From the NCBI GenBank assembly GCA_003254925.1, contig QANZ01017357.1, positions 13,706-77,705 of the forward strand: a stretch of DNA of 64,000 nucleotides, in the 5' to 3' direction. A program made the position numbers and the translations under genes. A model generated the notes under the pieces. That model was not told the origin of the DNA, made no database searches, and saw nothing but the letters and a program-made list of their open reading frames with translations. This stretch comes from Chamaecrista fasciculata. Lineage: Eukaryota > Streptophyta > Magnoliopsida > Fabales > Fabaceae. Below, one piece after another: positions 1 through 13,394 of the stretch; position 1 is the first letter of the stretch, and every line of letters starts with the position of its first letter.

Positions 1-219
1 GCAAGACATAATTGTAAGAAATCCTTTCTTATGATAGCAACATTTGTATTGTCCTTTTATGTGGAGGCAAACTTAAACCACTTACCCCATGCCATTTGTA
101 TGGTAGTGGCAATTATAAGGCAAGAATCATCAGACATGCCTTTTGCTTGGTCTCCTTTAGATGTGTAAAACTTAAAAAATAAAGCTTTTCATTGACAACC
201 AAAAATTGAAAAAGGAAAT

Positions 220-243
220 CGCTAGAAGGAGGGCTTGAACCTC

Positions 244-276
<33 letters not shown>

Positions 277-293
277 AACTGAGCTATTCCAGC
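220..293 (-). tRNA. tRNA-Asn (anticodon GTT)
   Basis: Read on the minus strand, the sequence folds as a full cloverleaf of 74 nt including the discriminator G. The acceptor stem GCTGGAA pairs with TTCTAGC, with one G-T wobble. The D-arm is TAGCTCAGTTGGTTAGAGC, the anticodon loop is CTGTTAA with anticodon GTT, and the T-arm contains GGTTCAAGCC. The internal A and B box promoters (TAGCTCAGTTGG and GGTTCAAGCC) are intact and there is no intron. It matches the usual plant nuclear tRNA-Asn. The 3' CCA is not encoded, as expected for a nuclear gene. Confidence 0.96.
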
Positions 294-542
294 AATTAAT
301 GATTAAAAGGATGTATAAATTTATTTATCAAAGAATATACTTTTGGTGAGAATGTTAAATCTCGTGAGCACTGCAGCCCAACGACAAAACGGTTCCCACA
401 GTCATTCTCCATAAGGTTTCAACTTATTTTCAGTTTCGACTTTCGAATCATTTCTCACCTTTCCCCAACTAGCACGCTCTGTGTATATATTGGTAGATAT
501 ATACATATATACGTTACATGCTCTGCAACTTCTTCTTTTCTC

Positions 543-3500
543 ATGGCGGGTCTACAGTCTTCTGCGAGGTCCACTTCTTCTTCATCTTCCTCTCAGGTCT
601 TGACTTCACGCCTCCTTTTGCTTCTCACCGTCTTGCCTCTGATCCTCGCTTCCTTTGCCTTTGTCCTTCAATGGAGGGGCGGTCTCAACGACCCAGTCAC
701 ACGTTGGTCGCCGGAGCATCATGAGTTTCCCGGCATGGCCACTTCTGCCCCTTCCCTTCAGACACATTCTTCCAGTTCTAATTGCGCCAATCTTCTCGGT
801 CAGAGCCATTCGCCGGCGTTTCCTTATTATCGAGACTGGAAATTCGATTATGGGTCTGATCTGAGGCCTAAGGTAAGCATTTCTGCCGATTTCGACTCTT
901 CTTCGTCGATAAGATTTTAGACATTTTATGTACTATATTTATTGGGGTTCAAAGATCTTGTGGGTCTTTCGTAGTTGCTGCGTTTTTTTTTTCCTTTTTT
1001 GGTGCGAATCGTCTTCTTGCTTCATGGTTGTTGAGCTTGGTAATCGGGGATTCTGATTGAAATTGTATTCCGTGTGATCATTGGGTTGACCATTGGTGGC
1101 TGTATTCGAGTCTTTGGATCTGCCGCCAGTTTGTAAGATTCGGTGTGGAAGTAATTGAGATGTGAGGCACTCTATATCGATTTTGCGTTGGATTTGTGTT
1201 ATGTAGTAGAGTGCCTTGGAGATCCTTAAACCCATGGGAAATCGAATCCTAAATTTGGAAATATTGTGTATTGATTTTTACAGTTTCTTACTGTCTGTGC
1301 TATATGATTGATGAATCATGTAAGTGAATTGTGATGGCCGCTTTCCTATCTTCTTATATTCCAGATTTGTATTACAACAAGCACTTCCGCTGGTTTAGAG
1401 CAAATTTTGCCGTGGCTTTTCTATCATAAGGTTATTGGAGTTTCAACCTTCCTTCTTTTCGTGGAAGGGAAAGCTGCCTCGCCAAATGTGTCTAGAGTTT
1501 TAGAAAGTATTCCGGTGAGTCTAAGTGATCTGTATATGGTTTTTTAAGCGGTCAACATATTGTTCCAAGTAGTTGCGAAATTATTTGACCTTAACTTACG
1601 TTGTAAGACATCTTCTACTTCAGGGGGTAAAAGTTATATACAGAACAAAAGAATTAGAGGAGCGGCAAGCTAAAAGGTCAGTAGAATTTTGCCTTATAAT
1701 GTTTTAGTATTAGCCTAGTGTCTATTTGGAGGTGATGAGATTGAAAATATTACTATGTGGTTAGATGCTTGTCTTATTAGATATTTACATTTTTGTAAAG
1801 GCTGCAATCTGATTAAGGTTCTACCCAGTACCCTTGCAGAATTTGCATCCTTATTCCATTTTACAAAAGTCATTATTGATTATAGCTTAAAGTTGATAGG
1901 TCAAGTGATTCTTTGATTTTGTATTAGAGTGTAGCTGATTTTTGGTCTATTGATTTTCTTTTTTACCATTTAGCTTCCCATTCTGGTAACTAGCCTTCCC
2001 TGTATAAAGTAATCCTCAGCTTGAGAATTATATGGTACCAAGCTTGTGCTTTGTTCAAATTTGAGGGCCAATGCCCTATGGCCATCTTTAACTCTTTCTT
2101 AATAGTTTAAGGCTACATTTTTCTCAGTAATTTTCTTAAATATCTTGTTCATATGGAGCTTTGGAAATGAAAAAACATGTGCCAACTTTTTGTCTGAAAA
2201 AAAAAGTCTGCCAATTTGTTGGGCTTTTCCGTAATGTTATTCTGTAAATTGACCGAATGACTCAAACCTTGGTGGTATCCTTTATTCTTTTATGTATCAG
2301 CCGGATATGGAATGAGACTTGGTTGGCAAGCTTCTTCTACAAGCCATGCAATTATGAGTTGTTCGTGAAGCAATCTTTAAACATGGAAATGGCTATTGTT
2401 ATGGCAAGGGTATGAATTACAATTTCTTTGATTGGAGCATCCATTTAGCATATATCAGTCATTGTTATTTATCTTTTTAAGGCCTCATGCCTTCTCTACA
2501 ATATTTATGTTTACAGGATTCTGGAATGGATTGGATTATTCATCTTGACACTGATGAGCTGCTATATCCAGCAGGAACTCGAGAGTATTCCCTAAGACAG
2601 CTATTGTCTGAAGTGCCTGGGAATGTGGATATGGTTGTTTTTCCAAATTATGTGAGTGCATGACTTTGTCCAGATTTGGAAGTTAATGTTAATCGTAATC
2701 GATTATATCATTCAATGGATAGTTGATTGAGCTGTTCATCTCTCCTTGTTGCTAATGAGCTTTCATATTGTTTCAGGAGAGCAGTGTTGAACGAGACGAC
2801 ATCAAGGAGCCTTTCAGTGAGGTATACCCCTAATTTTTGTTTCCTTTTCAATAAGCGGATTCGAATGATAAGATCTTAAGATAACTGCTAATTTAGTTTC
2901 TATTTGGAACATAAAATTATTTGCCACATGGGCTATCAGCAATCAGTTATCTTTTTCATGTAAAATTTTGTGTTAAATTTTCCCTGTTTTGTCTATGCCC
3001 AAGATTGTAAATTTGTTTTGTGAAGACACTTGATTGTACAATATTATACACGTTCTTTCTTTGTTAATAAAATCATACCTACATTTTGGGTAAATGGTAG
3101 AATCAAATATAACTCTAAGTCTTTGATTTCACTTTGCACATCTCAGTGGATTTTGGCTTTGGATGGATGTATTAATCATTCTTTCACAAACTTGAAAGTA
3201 TGGTTGTGGCATTCTCTCTCTCTCTAAAATATGAAAAAGATCTTGTTGCTGATCTAGATATTTACCATGTTTAGTAGCCTTTAGAGTTGCAGTATTATTT
3301 TTGCTGGTTCTCTTGTGTGTTGTTCCAACTTCCTTTGCCTATTAAAGCCAAGTTTTCTTAGAGATAGAAGATTAAACATAAAAAGTATTGTCATTTGCGA
3401 TAGGTCTCAATGTTCAAGAAGAACTATGACCATCTTCCAAAGGATGTATATTTTGGAAATTACAAAGAAGCAACTCGTGGTAATCCTAACTATTTTCTCA

Positions 3501-5931
3501 CTTATGGAAATGGGAAAGCAGCTGCTAGGATACAAGATCATCTCCGTCCTAATGGTGCACACAGATGGCACAACTATATGAAGTCACCTGGGTATGTTGC
3601 TAAATCTGCTTTCTTGCTCTTTGATTTCATAAGCATGCACATGACAGTGTACGCATAACGCAGTTTTAAATATACATATATGTTTGCACTAGTATTAAGC
3701 TAAGAAGAGATATTGTTTTGTATTTTAATTTATTAATTTGATGAGCATGCATCTGATTACACAGCCACAAGTGTGTGTGTTTACAATAAAATTAGATATG
3801 GGGGATATATTAATATTATTGCATATGATTTTGGAGAATAATGACCATCAGAAATTTTTTGAGGATGTTGGTTACGCACTAGTTACTTGATGCTTTTATT
3901 AGCTGTCAAGCATAGTGTGAATTGATCTCATGTTGACTGGTCTTAGTCTTACCAATCTACCAGCTTTATGCTATCATAAGCAAGCTTTATGATTTCATTG
4001 TATTCACTTTTTATGGTTTTAATCAGTTTCTTATCTACTTTCTAGTATTCGTTTACCTTCAAATGATTTAGGAAAAAAATATTTTTTGGCATATAATTTA
4101 GCAGGGCAGATTACATTGTTTCATACTTGGTGTAAGTGAATTCTCTTGCAGTGAGATCAAGTTGCCAGAAGCTGCTGTTTTGCATTACACATACCCTAAG
4201 TTTTCGGATCTGACTTCGAGACGTGATCGTTGTGGCTGCAAACCTACAAAAGAAGATGTTAAAAGATGCTTTATGTTGGAATTTGACAGAGCTGTGAGTT
4301 ATCATTAACTCATTATCCTTCTCTCGCTCTTTGATTTGATTTTTAATTACTGGCACTTAGAAGACATTTTTAAGTTTGTGATGAGTCTATTACTTGTGGT
4401 TATTCTTATTTTCCATTTATTCAACATTTTTATATATCTTTTCTAGGTTAATGTTTGAATTTGTCACTTCAGTATCATACAATCAGTTTTCTTTTAGCAT
4501 ATGCATCATTTTCAGCCTCTACTCACAGCTAATTCTTCCTAAAATATATCACACCAAATAGCTTTTATTAGAAAATTGAAAGAGACAACATTTCCAGTGC
4601 TACTACTAGTAAAACTGGAAGGAAAATTCTTAGCTTGTAATATATGACCTTTCCTTCATGGTGCTGCTTGTTTCCTAGCCGCATGCACAAATAAGCTCCA
4701 CCAGCCTAAAGGTGTGAGTGATGTTCCCATTATGTTTGAGTTAATGCTGTTATTTAGCATGTTCAGTCCTGAAGTTGTTTGTAGGTAGGAAGATATAGTT
4801 GTCTACGTTGTATTTGACTATTTGTGTAGTCTGTCTAAATATATTAACCCTGTTCTACTATGTCTAATGTAGGCATTTATAATTGCATCAACTGCAACTG
4901 AGGAAGAAATGCGTCAATGGTAAGTATCTTTGGTGGATCACCAACCCAATATGACAAGTACTGCACAAAATCCTTACACTCTTTGATTGGGTGTAATTTT
5001 GAATTTTTTATCATGAAATATTGGAGGAGGTGAGTTGTAAATTCTTGAGGAGCAAGGGGTGTTTCCTGAGTAATTCATTGATGAAATCACAATAGGAAAT
5101 TATGTTGGTACTGGTTATCACCTTTGCATAAATATACTTCTAAGATATTATCTTTAGGCTTTGATTGAGACCAAAACTTTACACAAAAACAATAGCGTAG
5201 CAAAAGTGTTTTATTTACTTTATCTTTTTTTTTTTTTTTTAAACTTATTGGTTTTTTGTTTGTGTTTTGCTTTCTTGGCATGTTCTCTCTTCTCAAAATT
5301 TTGCACTTCTTAACGTAGCAAGTACCTATCCTTGTCCTTTTGTCGGAGTATGTAAATTATATTTTGTTTTGAAACATAATTTATTTTGCCTGATATATGA
5401 GTTTTTTTTCTCTTTTCATTTAGGTACCGGGAACGAATTGTATGGACTGATAAATCACTCAACTTGAAACTTATGAGGAAGGGCATCTTAACTCGCATTT
5501 ATGCTCCCATGGTACTTTCATCACTTGCTTGAACCATTAGTTTTAGTTTCCCTTGAAACTGTTTATTTGGTTATCATCTGCATGTTTATGATAAAACAGT
5601 CTAGACTCATCCAAAACAACATTTATTTTGGCAGGTTATCATTCAAAGCTTGAGGGAATCTGGTGTCTTTAGCTCTGTGATTGCAAGAGCTAGTGAAGAA
5701 ACTTTATCAAAAGATAATTTCTTGAAATCTGTTGAGAGTAGTAATTCATCTAGGACAACCTCATCAGGAATGATGTCCTCAAGAAAAATTGATGCTGGTA
5801 GTGGAGAATCCCAAGCAACTGCTAGAAGAGTCTTGGAATTCATAGATGATTCACACCCGGCGGCAATACCACCACAATCTCCACCCGGCCCTGAGCACTC
5901 TGACATGACATTCAAGTTTTATGATTCTTGA
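543..5931 (+). CDS. KOB1: Glycosyltransferase-like protein, ABI8/KOBITO1/ELD1 family
   Basis: Eleven exons join in frame to 527 codons plus stop: 543-872, 1365-1514, 1624-1676, 2301-2409, 2517-2651, 2777-2821, 3404-3591, 4152-4293, 4873-4919, 5424-5511, 5635-5931. All introns are GT-AG. The N-terminus has a Ser-rich cytosolic stretch, then one membrane segment at about residues 23-45 ([20 protein letters not shown]), as in a type II membrane protein. The lumenal part carries [10 protein letters not shown] at the start of a GT-A-like fold, [19 protein letters not shown], and HLDTDE at about 223-228, a DxD-type nucleotide-sugar/metal motif. The tail is Ser/Pro-rich. Length matches Arabidopsis KOBITO1, about 530 aa. 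Mutants of that family are short, cellulose-deficient and ABA-insensitive, and its enzymatic activity is unproven. Which family paralogue this is I cannot tell. The start is the first ATG of the long exon 1 frame. Confidence 0.85.
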
Positions 5932-7662
5932 CTCCTTTCCATGGCCAGAATCTATTGTAAAGACGAGCCTGAGACTAAGATTGTGAGCAAAAATTGAAAT
6001 GACAATGATAGAAGCACTTTCTGGCTGTTTGATGGGCGTTCCAGATTTTGGATTCATGGGGTTTTTCCCGATCACTACCCAAGCGCTTATGTATATTTCC
6101 GGTTTAGATTACAGGCTTCACAGAGGAAACACACAACATAGTTTGCTAGCACCTTCATTCTTTTTCTTCATTTCTTTCTTCCTCTTATCTTTAGAGCCCT
6201 TAGCATGCGATTGTAATGGTGAATACTCTCACAGTATTTGTTTATTATTCACATTCAGAGAGACGATGTTATACAGTTAGATTTTCTCCCCTAGTTGGAT
6301 GTAGAGAGGACAATACAATAAAAACGGCGTATTACCATTTTTTAATGCAATTTGATATTTCTAGATTGAATTTTACATAAATCATGAATTTTTGAATTTG
6401 GTCTTACTCTAAATAGATATAAAGCTTAGTCTGAAACTCAGAATTTCATCGCCGTTGTTCCTGAGTTTTAGTTTTCCATGTTCTTTTTCCTCTTCATGAT
6501 CTTCTGTCCTATATTCCTTAGCTTTCATTCCCTCATTTTGATGCTTGATTGCTTGCCCTCCTGGCAAAAGCTCCGAGTTATCTTCATAGTTGTCAAGAAG
6601 GAAAAAAAAAAAAAAAGATTTAAATTTGATATATTTGTTACAAGTTGTTCTGAATTTCTGATAATAAATTGATAAATATATATATTTTTAGGCTACTATT
6701 GTTGCTTACAAAGGAATTGCATTTAATCTGATTCTCTTCAAACTGTCACCAACTATTTTTTTTTTTATAAATGCACTTATGCCCTGATTACATTGTCTCA
6801 TACTGATGCCACATTTATGAAGCATGGACATTTCATTTTGATGGTGTGTTAGAGTTTAGGGTTTAGGGTTTAGGGTCGTGTCTGTGTCTGACACCCACAC
6901 GACACATATTCATTAGTTTCAGAATATAAAATCAATTTTCTGTGGCTTTATCGTGACAAAGAATAAAAAATAATATCAAATATAACATATATTATGAATA
7001 AAAATTGTTATTCTTTAAATTTTCATCAAAATTTATGGGTTTTTAATTATTTAAATATATAAATATATGTTGTATCATGTCGCATACTTTACTTTTAAGA
7101 ACTTAGCGTGTCAATGTGTCTATGTCCGTGTCGTATTTCATATCCGTATGAATGTTCATACTTTATAGTGCCACACTTTCTTAAAGTTGTAGGTTATAGG
7201 TGATATTTCAATGAAGTTTAACTCATTTTTATTTAAACCAAAAAAGTATCTAATTATATTTTATTATTTTCATATAGGTAATCTGCTACAACATATTTTC
7301 TTTTTTGGTGGAAACAACATATTTAATAGAGCATTTCATATCTTATAAGAAAAATCCTGATATTTTTTAGCATATTCTTAAAACAAATAAAATTTTAACT
7401 CCAACTTGAGATTCTGATCATTCCGTTTGTTTTTTTTACTAATATATTTGTTATTGAACTTAATTTTCTTTTATTTTCCAGTTGTACAAGTTACAAATAA
7501 TTTTATTTTATTTTATTACAAATCGTGTTTTAGGTTAGAAAGCTCAAAGCTTTACATAATTTCCAACTTGTGTTTCCTTCTCCCAATTTTGGCGGTTCAT
7601 TTCTTTTAGGTGGGTGTTCGTCAGTCCTTTCTCCTATCGTTACTCTCTCCTTTGTCTGACCG
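5932..7662. other. Intergenic: 3' end of the KOB1-like gene, AT-rich repeat debris, ARP promoter
   Basis: A candidate poly(A) signal AATAAA lies at 6317-6322, about 390 bp after the KOB1-like stop. From about 6876 to 7170 the DNA holds alternating GTGTCTGTGTCTGACACCCA-like and ACGACAC-like words, an imperfect palindrome seen in many dispersed plant repeats. I see no clean termini. The rest is AT-rich with homopolymer runs. I see no coding sequence. Confidence 0.5.
6855..6875 (+). repeat. Three tandem TTTAGGG units (interstitial telomere-type motif)
   Basis: Three perfect copies of the plant telomere unit TTTAGGG occur end to end. Such short arrays also occur as telo-box promoter motifs, but this one is about 800 bp upstream of the ARP start, next to a dispersed repeat. 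A regulatory role is not supported. Confidence 0.8.
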
Positions 7663-10600
7663 ATGAAACAAGTCTTGCAATTGGTGTCCAATATCTGTAT
7701 ATATAACGCCAGGTTCTCTTCTGCTTTTCGCGCATTTTCCATTTTGGAAATGTTCATAATTATCATGATTATTTTGGACAAATTAAATCGAAATAATATC
7801 ATACTTCCGTTTGCCTGAATGGTTGCCCAGGAACTATATTAATGATTATAAAAAAAATTAATTTTGTTTGCAACTTCAAATCTAGAGTTCGTTTTTCAAA
7901 AGCAGTGTCGTGTTCCCAGAATTTTATATTGTTATACGACAAGAACTATACTGCAGTGCTATTCGAAGTTTTTGAGTTATATAGATAGCTGAACTGACTA
8001 AAAATATCGTAGCTTTGCAGTGGTTCATAAACGTTTGAATACTAGGACACTGGTTTGTCCAAGAGTGAAGGCAATGAGGTCTAAAAGATCCATTTCAAAT
8101 TCATCAGAACCCATATCGCGAATTGTCGAGGACGAGAAAAATAAGAAGCCTAAGCGAATGGGAACTAGCCCATCTTCCAAGAAACCTATTGTAGAGGTCT
8201 TTTTGACTTGCCCTTCTTATATGCTTTAAGTTTCTTTGTGCATTCAATCCTTCTTTATTCTGTTGGTTATTTAATATAAGTTGATGCCGTAGGAAACTGA
8301 ATTCAATAGCCATTCCACTGAGATTGAGAGATTAAGAAGTGACCCAGCTAAGATAGGAACAATGACAGTTCAGGAACTCCGAAATTCATTAAGGTAAGCA
8401 AAATATGCCATTTCCTACCATATGCTGTTTTAATTCAAGTAATATTTTTTTCAACTTACATCCTAGGAGTGGTTCTGATTATCAGGATTCTCAAGGTTCC
8501 TGCCAAAGGTCGTAAAGATGATCTTGTGTCTGCCTTGAAGTGTTTCATGGACAATAATATTTGTGGTATACAATAGTGCATTAGTGCTGTTAATTTTAAG
8601 TGCCTTGACATGAACCTTTTGGTCTGAACTCTGAGTACTTATTGTTGCTGGGCAAAGGGAGCAAATTCTATGGGCTTCAAAGTTCAAACAGTCTTTTTTG
8701 TTTTTTTAAACTTATGAACTTTAGCATCTTCTTTAAAGCTGCCTGTGTTTTAGAAGGTTTCTGCATGTGCAGGACAAGATTCTCAAATAACAGAAGAACA
8801 AGGATCATTATTTTCTGCTGAAAATACGTCTATGAGTATGGAGGCTAAAAAGTTATCAAATAAAGATAATGTTGATGATGGTCTTGTACAGAGTAAGAGA
8901 AGGTTGAAACAAGGGGGGTCTGAAGGAAAAATTGTCAAAGTAACAACCAAGAAGAAGATGGCAGTGATATCTGAGGAGGTGTCAGGTGCTGTAAAATATG
9001 TTAAGTTGTAAATTCTCTTCATCTTAGAATTTGAGCAAAATTTGATTATGCCTAATGCTTCCATTCAACACTGTCCACCTTGACTTGTCAGTTTTGGCTT
9101 GAAATTAACTCAACTAGGCTTAATATGTTGTTTGTTTTTGTAGCCAGGCTTGAAACCTTCCAGGGAAAAGAGAAAAGTATCAGATATTGTCAGTGATGTT
9201 TCACAAGTAGATGGAGTCACTACACCTATTATTTTAACTGAACCATGGACTGTTCTTGCACACAAGAAGCCACAGAAAGGTTGGATCGCATATAATCCTA
9301 GTACTATGAGACCTCCACCTCTTACTAGGGATACAAAATTTGTCAAGCTTTTGTCTTGGAATGTTAATGGACTGAGAGCTTTGCTGAAGCTGGAAGGATT
9401 TTCAGCACTTCAACTTGCGCAAAGGGAAGATTTTGATGTTTTGTGCTTGCAAGAGACTAAACTTCAGGTAGAGTGTATCAGTGCTCAATCACTCATTCTA
9501 TGCCTTGAAATAATTTTTTGCAACAATATCCCAAATTTAAATATGCAAGGCCTTGGTGCTAATTTTTGTGTGTATACGCTCCATGTAATTGTAATAAAGA
9601 AAATCCTGAGGCTGGCCCAGAATTAGTCTAAGCATGTTGCAGTAGTTCTTCGTCATTAGTTGACTTAATTTTGCTTATAGGGTTTCTATTAAGTAATATA
9701 TATAAATATAATAAATAACTTGGAAAACAGAACTTTCAGAATAACAGGAAGTGCATCATTTGTAAGTTGTGAAATTATATCGCATTTGTTTCTCATGAAT
9801 TCCTGTGGAGTTTAGGTTTATTTATTTTCCAATAAGATTAGGTATGGGATAAGGTTACGGATTAAATGATTTCTGTTGGTAACTGAATTATTCTATATCA
9901 TAAGATAGTGACACAAAAGATATTGAGATCCAATATATCCTATGATCTACCTTTCTTTTTTGCATGATCTTTTCTTCTGCCTTCAGCTCTTTGATGTTGA
10001 TAAGGGCGGATGATGAACTTGTAATGGGTAATGGTAGATGATGAAGAAAGGCCTGATATTCTTATGTGGTTCTTGATCTGCTTCTTCTTATTCTTTAGCA
10101 ATTTTTATATGTTGTTATAGAAGAATATCATGAGATTAAAATGCCAACTTGTATAATTGATTTAATTACTAGAATGGAAATAGATTTAAGTTCCCTGATT
10201 ATAGCAGCATATATATATATATATATATTATTTTGTGGCAGACTGTGAAAGATGTGAATTATGAGAAATTAGTCATAACCAATATGCTGTTGCTTTCTTT
10301 CATTCAAGGTCATTGACCGTGATAAATTTTGTAAGAAAAATTTATTTATATTCACTTCCATATGTTGGTGCATTACTTTTGCTAACAGGAGAAAGACATT
10401 GAGTCAATCAAATGCAATTTAATAAATGGATACGAGAACAGCTTTTGGACATGTAGTGTTTCTAAACTTGGTTACTCTGGAACAGCAATAATCTCAAGGG
10501 TATGTTAACCCTCTTCATGTTTATTAGAAATTTTGCATACATAATGTTAATTTGTGTGTTTTCTATTTTGAAGAAAATGGTTAAATCTTGTATACTTTAG

Positions 10601-13394
10601 GGAGGTGCAGATCCTTCTGCTGTGTACTTTAATAATATTACACGACTTTTATTAAGATGGTTAAAGCATAAAGATGACATGATTTTCAATCTGTAAAGTA
10701 AACTAGCTGTTTGTATCCTCGTTTTATATATTTCAACAATTATGTTTGCATTAGTAATGCTTTTTCTCATAGTTATTTTTCCAATTAAGATGTGAAATTT
10801 ATCTGACAGATAAAGCCACTTTCAGTAAGATATGGCCTAGGCATACCGGATCATGATAGTGAAGGGAGACTTGTAACTGCTGAGTTTGATTCATTTTATT
10901 TAATAAGTGGATATGTCCCTAACTCTGGAGATGGCTTGAGAAGATTGGTACCTGACCTGAATACTTCTCTTTTTATTTCTATATTATTATATATTATTTT
11001 CATTCTGATATAAGATGAGTATCCCCATCTCACTATTCTTGCTTTTGAATCTAGTCTTACAGAGTTACTGAGTGGGATCCATCTCTCAGCAATTATGTGA
11101 AAGTATGTATGACCTTGTTTATCCTATTTTCTTTTAATTTTTTTCTCTTTTTACTTTCTAGATTTGGTTAATGACATGCCTAAAGGAACATAGCGAAATT
11201 TTCTAATTTTTATTTAAACATAGCATGTGGGATATATAGAACTTGGTTGCTTGGTTATTCGAATATATTTTTCCACATTGGCTGCTTTGCGTTCTCCAAT
11301 CTAATACTTTATAATAGTGTTAGATGCTTAGATTTGAATAGCTAAGTAACCTTGTTCCATATCCCTAACATGTTTAAATTTGAAGTTCTATAGTGTTGTC
11401 TCATTTTGTCTCCCCTATTCTTCTTTGTAAGTAACTGTTCTTTTCTCAAGAGGTGTGTGCATTATTTTCTTTTGTAAGGACTCATGGTTTTTATGTGCTG
11501 GATTCAGGAGCTGGAAAAGTTAAAACCTGTAATTTTGACAGGTGATCTGAATTGTGCTCATGAAGAGATAGACATATATAACCCTGCTGTAAGTGATCCA
11601 GATTTAAATTTCTCTCTCTACATAATGACCATGTCATGGCTGATGTGATATCTAAACCTTATTATAAATCCGACAACACTTGAAACTTGAAAGGGAAGAA
11701 AAAGAAAAATATTAAGAATGCCCAAAGTGGAACTCATGGGAATAGCACTCTCAGTTTAGAAACAAACAAAAGTTGTATTAAAAAACTGTTGGTAAGCCCT
11801 GATGTTGGTAAGCCCTGATCAACTGGAACCCAATTATGACCCAATCCTTGCATTAAGAGATGTTGCAATATTTGGAAGAAAATTTGATTATTTATATAAT
11901 TTTTATATGACGATGACACCCTAAATATTTCGTTAGCAAGACAAGGTGTTAGAAAAGATTCAAGGCCAAACTATCCTACAAGTAGTGACGTTAATGTGGG
12001 CTTCATGGTCAAACGAACTATCTCTTCTGGTGAGTTAGTGTAATCAATGCTGGAACCTAGTGATGGTTAGTTCGTGATAATGAGGGACAGTGATAGACTG
12101 ATAGCACTATGTGATGGGCATGCCCCAGAATCCAATCTCGCCTCGGAGGGTATAAAGATCCAGCAGGCTTGATCATAAGATCATGTAAGAGAGGGTGTAT
12201 GTAATAAACTTAATCCGTTTTCAGCGGGGCAAGTGAGTGCTGTAAGAATTGTGACACAAAACTAGCTCACAGTGAGTAGTTTTCAAGTCGAATGGTTGGG
12301 CTTATTTAAGTTGTTTACGTCTATAATGCAACCTATTTAATTTAACGGAAATAAAGATAAACTGGAACTGGAATCATTCGTCTTTGTAAGGATAATATGA
12401 TAATTGATCAACCGCAAAGTAGAGACAGCTGAAAGCCAAAAGGTCAAGTTTTGTGCTCTGATAATTACACATTTCTGCAGGGGAATAGAAAAAGTGCTGG
12501 TTTTACAGATGAAGAAAGGAAATCATTTACGGAAAATTTCTTATCAAGGGGATTTGTGGATACCTTTAGAAGGCAGCACCCTGGTGTTGTTGGATATACC
12601 TATTGGGGTTATAGGCATGGTGGGCGCAAATTCAACAGAGGTACTTATGGCAAATACTCCTAGAGCTACTATCATATGAATATGATTGGTTTGCTATTTG
12701 TGTGGGATGTTTTGTTACTAGTGAAAATTAACAAATCTAATACGTGAAGTATAGTTTCAGTTTAACTGTTTTACACCTGAGTCCAAGGCAAGTTGCTCAT
12801 CTATCAGTTCTACGTTAGCTTCTTTGTTTTACCACTTTGCTATTGATCCAGAATGGGTGAGCATCTAGATGTGCCCATTTTCCCATGATTTTATCAAGGT
12901 TGCTAAGAAAATTACCATCAATAGGATTTTCTTTGTTCCCCATGGAGAAAAACAGTATTATTTTCTTGTCGGTTAGGTTTGCTTCAAATTTGTGGTATTA
13001 TTCAATATTGTCTTGTTTTTACAGTATTTAATTTCTAGACTTCTATTTATATCTCCAATTCCACTTGAGCTCAAGTGCTTTGTCTGTAGGGTTTAGGGTT
13101 TGCTGAGACCTACGAAAGTGGAAATACATACACTGAATGCAAATGCATGTGTTTCATTAAATTCTTATTGATTTAAAGTCCATAAGTAATTATCATGATT
13201 ATTTTGAAGGCATTTCAAAAGAGCTTCCTTGTCCTTTGTTGTCTTATTGAATTGCTTTGGAATTTAATACAGGGTGGCGGTTGGACTATTTCCTTGTTTC
13301 AGAATCCATAGTTGACAAGGTTCACGATTCCTACATTCTCCCTGATGTTGGTGGTAGTGATCATTGTCCTGTTGGCCTTGTTGTCAAACTGTAG
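7663..13394 (+). CDS. ARP: SAP-domain AP endonuclease (apurinic/apyrimidinic endonuclease-redox protein, ARP)
   Basis: Twelve exons give 534 codons plus stop: 7663-7712, 8013-8196, 8293-8393, 8486-8565, 8773-8978, 9144-9467, 10389-10499, 10810-10947, 11055-11102, 11508-11588, 12481-12640, 13273-13394. A SAP DNA-binding motif lies at about 103-137, then a Lys-rich linker, then an exonuclease III fold. Catalytic motifs are all visible: SWNVNGL (Asn280), LQETK (Glu311), ISGYVPN (Tyr387), GDLN (Asp427, Asn429), RLDYF (Asp499) and GSDHCP (Asp524, His525). The enzyme incises DNA 5' to abasic sites in base-excision repair. The Arabidopsis ARP (about 536 aa) has the same domain order and is reported in plastids, and this basic N-terminus ([10 protein letters not shown]) could be a transit peptide. 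Exon 1 and its acceptor (8012) are the least certain part: a CAG at 8018-8020 is an alternative but breaks the frame from this ATG. Confidence 0.92.
11589..12480 (+). other. Long ARP intron 10 with a less AT-rich block of unknown origin
   Basis: This 892-bp intron separates the GDLN exon from the GNRKSAGF exon. It has a 16-bp direct duplication of GATGTTGGTAAGCCCT near 11797-11825. At about 11980-12260 it carries non-coding sequence that is clearly less AT-rich than the other introns. That suggests an old insertion, but I see no termini, target duplication or coding match. Confidence 0.4.

Noticed and set aside
220-293. Organelle-derived tRNA
   Set aside because: The sequence is the plant cytosolic tRNA-Asn(GTT) type, and the surrounding DNA is not plastid-like.
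6855-6875. Chromosome-end or fusion signal from TTTAGGG repeats
   Set aside because: Three units only, and genes continue on both sides. Such short arrays are common inside plant chromosomes.
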